Positions 8,050 to 15,261 of a DNA stretch of 64,000 nt are shown here, one piece after another. Position numbers and translations under genes: made by a program. The first letter of the stretch is position 1. Every line of letters starts with the position of its first letter. Under the pieces are notes generated by a model. The model was not told the DNA's origin. It did not search any database and worked only from the letters and a program-made list of their open reading frames with translations. Source of the stretch: Clostridia bacterium (lineage in GTDB: Bacteria; Bacillota; Clostridia; Oscillospirales; CAG-272); assembly GCA_017462485.1 (NCBI GenBank), contig JAFTRA010000008.1:1-64000 (forward strand), given 5' to 3'.

Positions 8050-9135
8050 TCAGTTCTTGATGTACGAGCCGACCATTTTAAGCCTGTCGCAATATTCGAG
8101 CAGATCCTCAAGCATACGTCTGCCCTCCTTGGAATTTGCGTTCCCCTCTGCCTCAATGTAGAAATAATATTCCCAAAGAAGCTCCTTCATCGGTCTTGAG
8201 CGGAGTGTACGCATATTAAAGCCGTGCTTGCCTATAATGTCAAGAGCCTTTGCGAGAGCGCCCGCTTCATTTTTTACCGTGAATAGAATTATGCTGTGTA
8301 TTCCCGATTCGTTCGGAGCGTGCTTATGCTCCGAGCGTGAAAATACCGCAAATCTGGTAGTGTTGCTCCTAGATTCGTTGATGCTTTTCTCTATCACGTC
8401 AAGACCGAAGAGCGAGGCTGCGGTCTCGCTGCCTATTGCGGCAACGCTCTTGTCGTTAAGCTTTGCCACGTACTCTGCCGCAAGCGCCGTGTTTTCAAAC
8501 TCTTCCTCAACAAATCCGTGAGAGCGGATATATCCCTTGCATTGCGCAAGAGCTTGGGGATGGCTTATTACTTTTTTGATATCTGCCATAGTGGCGCCGG
8601 GCGCTCCTAAAAGGCAGTGAGAAATATCTATGTTGATAACTCCGTTGACGACGAGCGGCCCCGAGAACATAAGGTCGGTAACTGCTCCTACCTCACCGTT
8701 ATAGCTGTTCTCAATAGGAAGAACAACGGCATCGCACTCGCCCGAAACGCACGCCTGGTAAGCGCTCTCAAAATTACCGTAGGCAATCTTTCTTGCACTG
8801 GGGAAGAGCTTGCAAGCGGCAATATAAGCAAAAGCACCGGCAACTCCCGAATAAGCCACCTTCATTCCGCTGATAAGCGTATCCTGGTAATTTCGGGATA
8901 CCGACATATTATTCTGAAGAAAATTTACGTAATAAGGGCGAAGCTCTTCACTCTCAAGTTTTTTTACGTTGTTTTCTATAACCTCCGCCTCTCTTGCTGA
9001 ATCAAGAATAGGTAAGCCGTGAGCGCTTTTATACTCGGCAACCTCACGCGCCGCCTCCATTCTCTTAACGAAAAGCTCTCTCATTTCGCTGTCTATTTCG
9101 TTTATGGTGGCTCTTATATCTTTAATATCTCTCAT
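8050..9135 (-). CDS. pheA: bifunctional chorismate mutase / prephenate dehydratase
   Basis: Makes phenylpyruvate from chorismate. The first 85 or so residues are an AroQ-type chorismate mutase (IDSEMRELFVKRMEAAREVA). A prephenate dehydratase domain follows (YSGVAGAFAYIAA near 110, ISHPQALAQC near 205, and the catalytic SNTTRFAVFSR near 265). A C-terminal ACT domain (HSIILFTVKNEAGALAKAL) probably gives phenylalanine feedback. I start at the internal ATG one nucleotide after the aminotransferase stop. A longer frame would run back into that gene. Its 361 aa matches the P-protein family. It also supplies prephenate for TyrA. Confidence 0.94.
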   Translation of the reverse strand: MRDIKDIRATINEIDSEMRELFVKRMEAAREVAEYKSAHGLPILDSAREAEVIENNVKKLESEELRPYYVNFLQNNMSVSRNYQDTLISGMKVAYSGVAGAFAYIAACKLFPSARKIAYGNFESAYQACVSGECDAVVLPIENSYNGEVGAVTDLMFSGPLVVNGVINIDISHCLLGAPGATMADIKKVISHPQALAQCKGYIRSHGFVEEEFENTALAAEYVAKLNDKSVAAIGSETAASLFGLDVIEKSINESRSNTTRFAVFSRSEHKHAPNESGIHSIILFTVKNEAGALAKALDIIGKHGFNMRTLRSRPMKELLWEYYFYIEAEGNANSKEGRRMLEDLLEYCDRLKMVGSYIKN

Positions 9136-9136
9136 T

Positions 9137-10339
9137 TTAGTTGTTTTTCGATTCCTTTTTGTATTCGCCCACAAGCTTTTCAAAGTAGGGAAGTGAGCGT
9201 AAAATCATATCTGGGCTCTGGCAATATGCGATTCTGACGTAGCCCTCACAGCCAAAATCGTCGCTCGGAACGAGTAAAAGTCCGTATTTCTTTGCCGTTT
9301 CGGAAAATTCCTTTGCGTCGCCTGTGGGTGATTTTAAGAAAAGATAAAACGCGCCCGACGGATAAACCAAGTCGAATCCGTAAGAGGTAAGCGCCTCGTA
9401 GAGCATCCTTCTGTTTTCCTCGTAAAGCTTGATATCGGACGTCTTTCCGATACAGCTAGGAACGAGCTTTTGCAAAAGACTGGGTGCGCAAACGTAACCC
9501 AAAGCGCGTCCCGCTCCGCAAATAGCTCTCATTACGGTTTTTGCATCGTCAGCCCTGGGAGAGACGAAAGCGTAACCGATACGCTCGCCGGGGATAGAAA
9601 GCGACTTGCTGTAAGAATAGCATACAACCGTATTGTTGTAGTAATTCGGTATGAAGGGAACTTCCTTTCCGTCGTAAACCAATTCTCTGTAAGGCTCGTC
9701 TGCGATAATGTAAATAGGCTTTCCGTATTGCTTGCTTTTTCTTTCAAGAAGAGAAGCAAGATTCTTTATATCATCTTCCGAATATACCGCGCCCGTGGGA
9801 TTGTTAGGAGAGTTTACTATAACTGCCGCAACGCTTTCGTCAATAGCTGCGTCGAGAGCGTCAACGTCGGGGGTGAAGTCGTTCGCCTTGCACATAACGG
9901 GTTTAAGCCTTGCTCCGTTGCGCTCTACGAAAACCTTATACTCGGGGAAGTAAGGCGCAAGAGCGATTACCGTTTCGTTTTCGTTAGTCAAGGCTCCAAG
10001 TACCGAGACGAGAGCGCCTGCAGCGCCTGCCGTCATATAAACGTACTCGTATGATGCGGGGGCAGAAAAGGCTTCGGAAATATATTTTGCGATAGCCCGT
10101 CTTGTGTTTATATCACCCTCGGCGGAGGTGTAACCGTGCAGCTCCACGTCGCGAACGTTTTCCAAAAGGCTTGCAATTCCAAGGTTCACCGCATCGGGAG
10201 GAGCAACGCTCGGGTTACCGAGTGAATAATCGAAAACGTAATTCTCGCCGCGCTCGGCCTTTAGTTTTTTCCCGTATTCAAAAAGCTCTCGTATGGTTGA
10301 GCGGCTGACGCCAAGCTTTTTCATTTTTTCGTTTATCAT
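9137..10339 (-). CDS. class I/II aminotransferase, probable aromatic/aspartate aminotransferase
   Basis: A PLP-dependent fold type I aminotransferase of 400 aa. Seen: NSPNNPTGAVYS near residue 175, ADEPYRELVY near 208, the PLP-lysine region YSYSKSLSIPGERIGY near 235, and the C-terminal Arg in YVRIAYC. As first gene of an operon for Phe and Tyr synthesis it most likely transaminates phenylpyruvate and 4-hydroxyphenylpyruvate, though a broad aspartate-type specificity is possible. Ribosome site GGGGGAAAG precedes the ATG. It follows a roughly 160-nt leader that contains an attenuator-like hairpin. Confidence 0.88.
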   Translation of the reverse strand: MINEKMKKLGVSRSTIRELFEYGKKLKAERGENYVFDYSLGNPSVAPPDAVNLGIASLLENVRDVELHGYTSAEGDINTRRAIAKYISEAFSAPASYEYVYMTAGAAGALVSVLGALTNENETVIALAPYFPEYKVFVERNGARLKPVMCKANDFTPDVDALDAAIDESVAAVIVNSPNNPTGAVYSEDDIKNLASLLERKSKQYGKPIYIIADEPYRELVYDGKEVPFIPNYYNNTVVCYSYSKSLSIPGERIGYAFVSPRADDAKTVMRAICGAGRALGYVCAPSLLQKLVPSCIGKTSDIKLYEENRRMLYEALTSYGFDLVYPSGAFYLFLKSPTGDAKEFSETAKKYGLLLVPSDDFGCEGYVRIAYCQSPDMILRSLPYFEKLVGEYKKESKNN

Positions 10340-10359
10340 AACTTTCCCCCGATTCCTTA

Positions 10360-10400
10360 TGCAAGAGTGACCAGTGCAGAAAGCACTGAAAATTCGAGTA
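10360..10400 (-). repeat. 41-nt bipartite repeat, copy A (aro leader)
   Basis: Read on the minus strand it is TACTCGAATTTTCAGT, 14 variable nt, TCACTCTTGCA. The same two blocks with the same 14-nt spacing occur on the plus strand at 61329-61369. In this copy CAGTGC-N5-GCACTG can form a hairpin within the variable section. Confidence 0.6.
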
Positions 10401-10426
10401 TTAGGCGAGTTCGTATTTGAAGGCAG

Positions 10427-10465
10427 AAAAAATCCTTGAAGCCTTTCGAGAGGCTATCCGCAAGG
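10427..10465 (-). promoter_or_regulatory. attenuator-like hairpin in the aro operon leader
   Basis: Transcribed toward lower coordinates, CCTTG...AGCCT-ctcgaa-AGGCT-t-CAAGG forms a two-part stem directly followed by ATTTTTT. It begins about 37 nt after the predicted start site and ends about 90 nt before the first gene. That is the place for an early termination decision. No leader peptide rich in Phe/Tyr and no T-box sequence was seen, so the controlling signal is unknown. Confidence 0.5.
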
Positions 10466-10508
10466 CCTGTCGCGCACGCCCACGTATAATAAAAATAATA
10501 TAATAGAC

Positions 10509-10537
10509 ATTATACTACGATATTTAAAAAAAGTCAA
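10509..10537 (-). promoter_or_regulatory. sigma-A promoter of the aro operon
   Basis: On the minus strand, TTGACT, a 17-bp spacer and TATAAT. The -35 lies only 11 bp from the left direct repeat of the integrated element. Confidence 0.85.
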
Positions 10538-10548
10538 TACGTAATAAT

Positions 10549-10563
10549 GAAAAATGGAAAAAT
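10549..10563. repeat. candidate left attachment/target repeat
   Basis: GAAAAATGGAAAAAT, identical to 29450-29464 and in the same orientation. The sequence is A-rich, so chance is not excluded. Its positions do match the outer limits of the element genes. It shares TGGAAAA with the Rep-side iterons. Confidence 0.45.
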
Positions 10564-10624
10564 TTGAAGTTTATAATGTTGTTTGAATAGACCATTCGTT
10601 AAAAAATGGTCTGTTTGAACAGCA

Positions 10625-10668
10625 TTTTTTCTTTTCCTTCGCCGCTAGCGGTGAAGGAAAAGAAAAAA
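10625..10668. repeat. 44-nt near-perfect palindrome
   Basis: Two 22-nt arms centred on CTAG match except for one G-T pair. No unpaired loop is needed. A second inverted pair (AGCCGCT / AGCGGCA) follows within 50 nt. In an ssDNA-stage element such a hairpin could be a packaging signal or complementary-strand origin. It could also terminate transcription. No gene lies between 10564 and 10814. Confidence 0.6.
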
Positions 10669-10760
10669 GCCGCTTTCCCTTTGGGTACCTCCATTGTTCC
10701 CTTTTTTAGCGGCAACCGCCCTTAACGACGGCGGTAATAGTCGTTTCCCCGGTATATAAT

Positions 10761-10800
10761 GGCGCATAGCCTTTATAAATAAATTTCATGGCGTATAGCC
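10761..10800 (+). repeat. GGCGYATAGCC mini-hairpins before the first element gene
   Basis: GGCGCATAGCC at 10761 and GGCGTATAGCC at 10790 each can form a GGC/GCC stem with a 5-nt loop. The second copy plus one base (GGCGTATAGCCA) recurs at 28323-28334, just upstream of the transposase ribosome site. Confidence 0.55.
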
Positions 10801-10814
10801 AAAAGGAGTCAGAA

Positions 10815-11117
10815 ATGATAGTAAATCTTTACAAGAAAACAGGAACCTACTTTAGCGAAAAAGATCAGAAGGACAAGGCTTACACCAACTTCTACATAAA
10901 ATGTAATGATCAACTTATTCCGGTAGAAGTCAAATATTTCCCAAACCCTCAGTTCCAGGACAGAGATCCTGGATATCAGGGTCGTTTTGCCGTTCTCTCT
11001 GCTTTTGCTGAACCCCTCCCCGAAAAAGAGGGCAAGAAGGACACCGCTGCCGCTCCTTCTGCTGCCTCAACAGCAACACCACCTGCGGCACCTAACCCTG
11101 ACGGACAGGCTTTTTAA
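10815..11117 (+). CDS. small single-stranded-DNA-binding-like protein, first gene of the element
   Basis: A 100-aa protein with a compact, strand-rich N-terminal region of about 68 residues (KKTGTYFSEKDQKDKAYTNF followed by YIKC, then VEVKYFPNP) and a low-complexity Ala/Pro-rich tail ending in GQAF. The layout resembles a small OB-fold SSB. Position immediately before the Rep region fits a pV-type ssDNA-binding protein of filamentous phages. The ATG has AAGGAG 7 nt upstream. A nine-codon upstream extension would contain the ribosome site. I cannot prove ssDNA binding from sequence, so the function is an inference from position and shape. Confidence 0.5.
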   Translation: MIVNLYKKTGTYFSEKDQKDKAYTNFYIKCNDQLIPVEVKYFPNPQFQDRDPGYQGRFAVLSAFAEPLPEKEGKKDTAAAPSAASTATPPAAPNPDGQAF

Positions 11118-11140
11118 CGAGGGGTGAGCCTATCGAAACC

Positions 11141-11314
11141 ATGCTCACTTGTAGGTGTGGTAAGAAAGCTCGCCTCGATGATGTAGACGGCACTAAGCCC
11201 GGCAAGCGTGTACTTTATTATATATGCGACTGCAACACAGGATACAAGTATTACGAGAAGACAAAAGAGCTTCGTATGCAAGCAGACGAAGACGATCTTC
11301 CCCTGCCTTTCTAA
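11141..11314 (+). CDS. 57-aa zinc-ribbon-like protein
   Basis: A short frame directly after the SSB-like gene. It has a CRC pair near the N-terminus and a CDC pair near residue 33, separated by a basic and aromatic stretch (VLYYI, GYKYY). The Cys arrangement suggests one zinc site. The C-terminus is acidic (ADEDDLPLPF). A GAGGGGTGA tract lies about 9 nt before the ATG. Many phages and plasmids encode such small zinc proteins near replication genes. No function can be assigned. Confidence 0.5.
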   Translation: MLTCRCGKKARLDDVDGTKPGKRVLYYICDCNTGYKYYEKTKELRMQADEDDLPLPF

Positions 11315-11336
11315 CTCGGATATTTAATATTCGGGC

Positions 11337-11502
11337 AAAAGGTGGAAAAGGTGGAAAAAACGAGGTCTTTTTGACTTCGTTCCTCTACCCGCTTACTAAA
11401 TCTTTATAAATCTTTAACTAACACTTACGGCGCTGAGGGCTTGTCCAGCGCCGTAGGCAAAAGGTGGAAAATCAAGGGTAAAAGGTGGAAAAATTCCACC
11501 TT
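11337..11502 (+). other. candidate rolling-circle replication origin: four iterons and two stem-loops
   Basis: AAAAGGTGGAAAA occurs exactly at 11337-11349, 11346-11358, 11459-11471 and 11480-11492. Between the pairs, TACGGCGCTG-agggcttgtc-CAGCGCCGTA (11426-11455) is a perfect 10-bp stem with a 10-nt loop. The last iteron also pairs with its inverse (AAGGTGGAA-aaa-TTCCACCTT, 11482-11502). Iterons beside a stem-loop just upstream of a HUH Rep gene is the standard layout of rolling-circle origins. The nick site is presumably in or near the 10-nt loop (inference). Confidence 0.7.
11371..11399 (+). promoter_or_regulatory. probable rep promoter
   Basis: TTGACT, 17 bp, TACTAA. It lies between the first iteron pair and the stem-loop, so Rep bound to iterons could repress its own gene (inference). 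Confidence 0.45.
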
Positions 11503-11582
11503 GCCCGCAGTTTTTCTCTCATTTTGGCAAGCGAATACTATATCGGACATAAGTATGTGTCTTAATTTCACGGGGTTATAAT

Positions 11583-12677
11583 ATGAAGTTAAAACAATAC
11601 GAGGTCACATCACGAGTTGAATTTTTTTCAGAACCGATAGGAGATATTTTAAGGCGTTATCGAACAATTAAAAAGTATGCGTACATATTGCATGATAAGG
11701 ATCCAGATACAGCTCCGCATTATCATATCTATCTCAATTTTGGTAATTCAGGCGTAGATAGCAAAATCGTCGCTCAGTGGTTCGGACTTCAAGAATCACA
11801 GGTGAATAAAATTCAAGGACGTGCAACGGATATGCTTCAATATCTTACGCACTCCAACGAGTCGCAGAAAAATAAATATCAATATTCTCCTTCTGAGGTC
11901 ATAGCAAACTTTGACTTCGAGGAAGAAATAAAACGTTCGAAAATCCTTGGTAATTTCAAGGAATATTCTTATGCGCAACAACTTGAGTATGTGGACTCTC
12001 TTCCAGTAGCCGAAAAGGTAACGGCATTCAATAAACTCAAAAAGCTTTGGGAACTTCGTTGTGAGGTTCTGATGCTTAACCCGGAACGTGATATAGAAGT
12101 CATGTTCATATACGGTAAAAGCGGCACGGGAAAAACTACAAACGCAAAGCAATTTGCTAGAAGCAGAGGCTTTGATTTTTACGTTTCTTCATCCTCTAAT
12201 GATCCGCTCCAGGATTATCGAGGTCAGAAATGTATAATTCTTGATGATGCGCGCGATAGCACGTTTGAATTTGAGGATTGGCTCAAGCTTACAGATAATA
12301 ATACTGCTTCAAGTGTTAAATCGAAGTACTATAACAAAGTGTTGATGTGCAATCTCATAATTATTACTTCGTCCGTTCCTTTATCCTTTTGGTTTCGTTA
12401 TATGCTTTATAACAAGTCGGAGGATTTAAAACAATTCTATCGTCGTATATCGGCTTATGTTGAAATTACCGATTCTGATGTTAGCGTATATGAATCGATA
12501 GACTCTAGAGGAAGGCCTTCCGGCTTTCCAAAAATGTATCATAATCGTGTTGCTGAATTAAAAGCGCAACCCAAGAAAAAGAAAACTGATTTCGGAAAAG
12601 CCTTTGGCGCAATATGTGACGAAATACCTATTGAGCAAGTAATTGAATTTTTCAATTCATGTGCAAATAAAAAATAA
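11583..12677 (+). CDS. rep: replication initiator: HUH endonuclease fused to SF3 helicase (CRESS/Rep_2 type)
   Basis: A 364-aa rolling-circle initiator. The N-terminal domain has KYAYILHDKD near residue 31, the HUH metal motif HYH at 46-48, and a conserved Tyr in MLQYLTHSN at about 87 that fits the nicking tyrosine. The C-terminal domain is a superfamily 3 helicase: Walker A GKSGTGKT at 178-185, Walker B CIILDDARD at 217-225, and motif C LIIITSSVP near 258-266. Nickase plus SF3 helicase is the architecture of CRESS-DNA viruses and of related Firmicutes and phytoplasma plasmids. Most filamentous phages have a simpler Rep. It would nick the origin beside it and unwind during rolling-circle synthesis. 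No strong ribosome site precedes the ATG. Confidence 0.85.
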   Translation: MKLKQYEVTSRVEFFSEPIGDILRRYRTIKKYAYILHDKDPDTAPHYHIYLNFGNSGVDSKIVAQWFGLQESQVNKIQGRATDMLQYLTHSNESQKNKYQYSPSEVIANFDFEEEIKRSKILGNFKEYSYAQQLEYVDSLPVAEKVTAFNKLKKLWELRCEVLMLNPERDIEVMFIYGKSGTGKTTNAKQFARSRGFDFYVSSSSNDPLQDYRGQKCIILDDARDSTFEFEDWLKLTDNNTASSVKSKYYNKVLMCNLIIITSSVPLSFWFRYMLYNKSEDLKQFYRRISAYVEITDSDVSVYESIDSRGRPSGFPKMYHNRVAELKAQPKKKKTDFGKAFGAICDEIPIEQVIEFFNSCANKK

Positions 12678-12778
12678 ATCAAGCACAGCCTACCTCGGCT
12701 TATTTGTGGTAACAGAAAAAGCAGAGCCGACAAAGAAACAGTAAAAAAGCAAAGTGCAAGGGAGATAATTTATGAAAT

Positions 12779-13099
12779 ATGAAATACAAGAAAACAAAAA
12801 AATCTAAAATAGGGTTAAGTTCCGGCTTGGAGAATTTTCTTGCTATATTCTTCCTTGCACTTTTGGTTTTGGCGACTGTTAGTTTGACTTCTTCGGTCTT
12901 GGATATGGAGTTACCTTGGTTTCAGACTTCTGATGGTACTTCATCCGACGGAGCTAACACGCCCGGCGATGATACTTCAACTCCGGGAGAAGGAGCTTAT
13001 GAGCCTACATGGGAGGAGGATATGGGAGATACGCCTCTTATAGAAATCGAATTAGATGAAGCAGTATTTATCACCTATTATTACAGTTATATCCTATGA
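12779..13099 (+). CDS. single-span membrane protein with Thr/Ser/Asp-rich spacer
   Basis: A 106-aa protein: basic N-terminus (KYKKTKKSK), one hydrophobic span at about 20-40, then an acidic, Pro/Thr/Ser/Gly-rich extracellular stretch. A 7-bp tandem duplication (ATGAAAT twice, 12772-12785) puts a second ATG upstream. The good ribosome site (AGGGAG) is ideally spaced for that first ATG, which opens only 11 codons. This frame begins at the second. The C-terminus (YYYSYIL) looks unnatural, and a different frame continues with a protein-like sequence (see 13056-13208), so a frameshift is possible. It may be a minor virion or membrane component of the element. Confidence 0.45.
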   Translation: MKYKKTKKSKIGLSSGLENFLAIFFLALLVLATVSLTSSVLDMELPWFQTSDGTSSDGANTPGDDTSTPGEGAYEPTWEEDMGDTPLIEIELDEAVFITYYYSYIL

Positions 13100-13208
13100 T
13101 GATATGACTGAAGAAGAACGAGAATTCTACGATTCTAAAGTTAATACGGTTAGTCCACCATTAACGGCTAGAAAGGTTATTCAAAATGGCTTACAAAAAA
13201 ATGAGTAA
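13056..13208 (+). CDS. 50-aa charged frame overlapping its neighbours (possible frameshifted tail)
   Basis: An ATG frame overlapping the end of the previous gene and the start of the next. It encodes a strand followed by SYDDMTEEEREFYDSK and a basic C-terminus. It has no clear ribosome site. It reads more like a natural domain end than the in-frame tail of the preceding protein. That suggests either a +1 frameshifted continuation or a small separate gene. Low confidence. Confidence 0.25.
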   Translation: MKQYLSPIITVISYDDMTEEEREFYDSKVNTVSPPLTARKVIQNGLQKNE

Positions 13209-13701
13209 AACCAAAACTATTGTGACTACGATTGCGATAATCGCAATTCTCGTCGGAGCAATTGCCGGCGTTGTAGCGCTTGCGAGCGGAAACAAAAGCG
13301 AAGAGGGGTATATCAACGTTGACCCTAAGTTCTACATAGGCGGTCTGAATTCAGACGGTGAATACGTAGATGCCGAGAATAGCATCTACACAAGGGACGC
13401 TTTTGAGTGTGAAGAGAGCGTTAAGGTAATTCTTGATTTCGATTCTAACGTAAAATACCAGGTATTCTTCTATGATGACGTTGACGAATTCATTTCCGCA
13501 ACAGACGTTGTTCAGAAGGGCGCAGAGTTTGTTACTCCTGCAGATGCTACTCATGCAAGAATCCTCGTAATTCCTATCTGGGACGCAGAGATTGAGACCG
13601 AAGACAGAGTTGTTAAATGGTATTCTATCAATAAGTTTGCAAATCAGCTTACTATAAGAATCCAGGAAACCGTTGAAGAAAATACCGACGTAGCAGCTTA
13701 A
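13186..13701 (+). CDS. membrane-anchored protein, tandem paralogue 1
   Basis: A 171-aa protein with a short basic N-terminus (YKKMSKTKT), a single Ile/Ala/Val-rich span at about 12-34, and a roughly 130-residue acidic external domain. It shares a collinear pattern with the next gene: LNSDGEYVDAENSIYTRDAFEC here against IDSNGEFYESETQLYTKEMFEC there, then LDFDSNVKYQVFFYDD against LDFEAKLEYEVFYYAE. AAAGG lies 9 nt before the ATG. The type II-like topology and position after Rep fit a surface or virion protein of the element. I recognise no named family. Confidence 0.7.
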   Translation: MAYKKMSKTKTIVTTIAIIAILVGAIAGVVALASGNKSEEGYINVDPKFYIGGLNSDGEYVDAENSIYTRDAFECEESVKVILDFDSNVKYQVFFYDDVDEFISATDVVQKGAEFVTPADATHARILVIPIWDAEIETEDRVVKWYSINKFANQLTIRIQETVEENTDVAA

Positions 13702-13720
13702 ACTGCATAGGAGAAAAACC

Positions 13721-14233
13721 ATGGCAAGGGTAAGAAAAGTAACATTAAAAGATATCCTGTCGGTTGTTCTTACTATTGCTGCTATAGTAGCTGCATGCGC
13801 AGTAGTAGTTTCTATATCCAAGGATAAAACAAAAACGATTTCATCTACTGCCTTTGCCCGAGGAGCTATTGATTCAAACGGAGAGTTTTACGAAAGCGAA
13901 ACGCAGCTTTATACGAAAGAGATGTTTGAATGCCAGGGTCTTACCATTACGCTGGATTTTGAGGCAAAGCTTGAATACGAAGTATTCTATTATGCCGAAA
14001 AGGATAGTTATATCGGAAGCACCGGCACTCTGACCAAAGATTATTCGAAAGACGATACCTTCCCGGAGGCAAGGTATGCCCGAATAGTTCTTACTCCCGA
14101 GCTTAAAGAGGGTGAGGACAAGATACATTTTTGGGAGATTCTCGAGTATGCAAAAAACGTAGAAATATCCGTAAATAAAAAGCAGTCTTTTGAGCCTCCG
14201 GCAGAGGAAACCACGTCCGACTCAGCGGAATAA
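13721..14233 (+). CDS. membrane-anchored protein, tandem paralogue 2
   Basis: A 170-aa paralogue of the preceding gene, 19 nt downstream. Basic N-terminus, one span at about 13-32 (ILSVVLTIAAIVAACAVVVS), and an acidic external domain with the same order of segments, including ARYARIVLTPE matching THARILVIPIW in paralogue 1. The tail is Glu/Pro/Ser-rich. GGAG precedes the ATG. Two terminator hairpins follow. Paralogue pairs like this arise by duplication. The two copies may form a heteromeric surface structure, but no function is known. Confidence 0.7.
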   Translation: MARVRKVTLKDILSVVLTIAAIVAACAVVVSISKDKTKTISSTAFARGAIDSNGEFYESETQLYTKEMFECQGLTITLDFEAKLEYEVFYYAEKDSYIGSTGTLTKDYSKDDTFPEARYARIVLTPELKEGEDKIHFWEILEYAKNVEISVNKKQSFEPPAEETTSDSAE

Positions 14234-14262
14234 TCCGCGAGCCAGATGTATGAAATAAAAAT

Positions 14263-14294
14263 AACCGCCTTTGCGAGCGGTTGAGGTGTTTTTT
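14263..14294 (+). terminator. terminator after paralogue 2
   Basis: AACCGC-N8-GCGGTT followed after a short gap by T6. Confidence 0.5.
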
Positions 14295-14341
14295 AGTTTG
14301 TAGCCGAAGCGGAGTAGGAAAAAATGAGTGCAGAGCACAAC

Positions 14342-14375
14342 AAAAGAGGCTCGCCTTTGCGGGCGGGCCTCTTTT
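14342..14375 (+). terminator. strong terminator-like hairpin
   Basis: AAAAGAGGC pairs with GCCTCTTTT. An inner GCC/GGGC pairing extends the stem. The T4 is part of the stem. Confidence 0.6.
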
Positions 14376-14397
14376 CAGTTAGTAAAGGAATTTTAAA

Positions 14398-14895
14398 ATG
14401 AAAAAATCAAAATCACATTATCACAACGGAAAACGTTGGGGCTTTGCGGTAGCCAAAGCGCAGATAACATCCGGTAAGCTCGGTGTTGCAAAAGCGGATA
14501 AGGCTATGCAAACGTGCTCAAGAATTGCGCGTACCGGAACGAAGAAGCTAAACAAAAATGAGCGTGATGCGTATCGCGGTATGGCTGACGGAATGTATGA
14601 AGCGTTTAGGAACTCGGAAAAACGTTCTCGTAATAATCCTACTGTCAAGAAACGCTCTTTTAAAAAGCCTTTAAAAGTTAAGCGTGATAAATACAAAGTT
14701 GATATATTCGTAGAAGACAACTTTTTTGGCGATAGATTTACGGCTCGTTCTTTTGCTCCTTCAATAGAAGAAGCATTGAGAAAAAAAGAAGAAGCAAGAG
14801 AATATATGAAAAGCACCAGTCCTCGTCGTTTGATATCCGTAGATACAGCAATATCAAAAAACCATAAAAAATTCAAATTTAAAAATAAAAAGTGA
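14398..14895 (+). CDS. highly basic protein, unknown
   Basis: A 165-aa, Lys/Arg-rich soluble protein (KKSKSHYHNGKRWGFAVAKA at the N-terminus, KKRSFKKPLKVKRDKYKVD near 85, FKFKNKK at the end) with a short mixed segment in the middle. There is no signal peptide or membrane span. The ATG has AAAGGAA 7 nt upstream. It is one of four very basic small proteins in the element (with 14906, 20686 and 24279), which suggests nucleic-acid binding or charge neutralisation of packaged DNA. Codon use is less host-like and more A/T-rich than the Rep gene. No family recognised. Confidence 0.55.
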   Translation: MKKSKSHYHNGKRWGFAVAKAQITSGKLGVAKADKAMQTCSRIARTGTKKLNKNERDAYRGMADGMYEAFRNSEKRSRNNPTVKKRSFKKPLKVKRDKYKVDIFVEDNFFGDRFTARSFAPSIEEALRKKEEAREYMKSTSPRRLISVDTAISKNHKKFKFKNKK

Positions 14896-14905
14896 GGTAT
14901 TTATT

Positions 14906-15253
14906 GTGGCATTCAAAGATTTATTTAAAACCAAAGCCGAACGTTCTGCGTACGCAAAAGGACGCAGAGATCAGTATAACAAGGAGCATCCCTTAACGAA
15001 TTATGCGGTTGAAGCTATTCATCATTCTTTTAACAAAGATGGAACTCGTTTCGGTAAACCTTACTCTGTTTTAGGTTCTAGACATAAAACTGCTTCTGAA
15101 GCAAATAAAGCGTGTAAAGCTGCTAACGAAAGAGAAAAATATCGTAAGGAACGCGTTCTCGAGGCTGTTAGAAATAAAAAAGTCAACGTTTTTAACAGTA
15201 ACGACAGTACCTATACTGAGTATCGTGTTATAAAAAAGAAAGAACGATTGTAA
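14906..15253 (+). CDS. basic protein, unknown
   Basis: A 115-aa protein starting at a GTG with GAGGT 8 nt upstream, 10 nt after the previous gene. Composition is Lys/Arg/Ala/Asn-rich (KTKAERSAYAKGRRDQYNKE, KACKAANEREKYRKERV). The middle GTRFGKPYSVLGSRHKTASEA could be a short strand-helix unit. Probably cotranscribed with the preceding basic protein. Function unknown. DNA binding is plausible from charge. Confidence 0.55.
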   Translation: MAFKDLFKTKAERSAYAKGRRDQYNKEHPLTNYAVEAIHHSFNKDGTRFGKPYSVLGSRHKTASEANKACKAANEREKYRKERVLEAVRNKKVNVFNSNDSTYTEYRVIKKKERL

Positions 15254-15261
15254 TTTATGAA

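Noticed and set aside
10501..10545. XerC/D dif-like site at the left boundary for integration
   Set aside because: The A/T-rich sequence does not match Firmicutes dif half-sites and is accounted for by the aro promoter.
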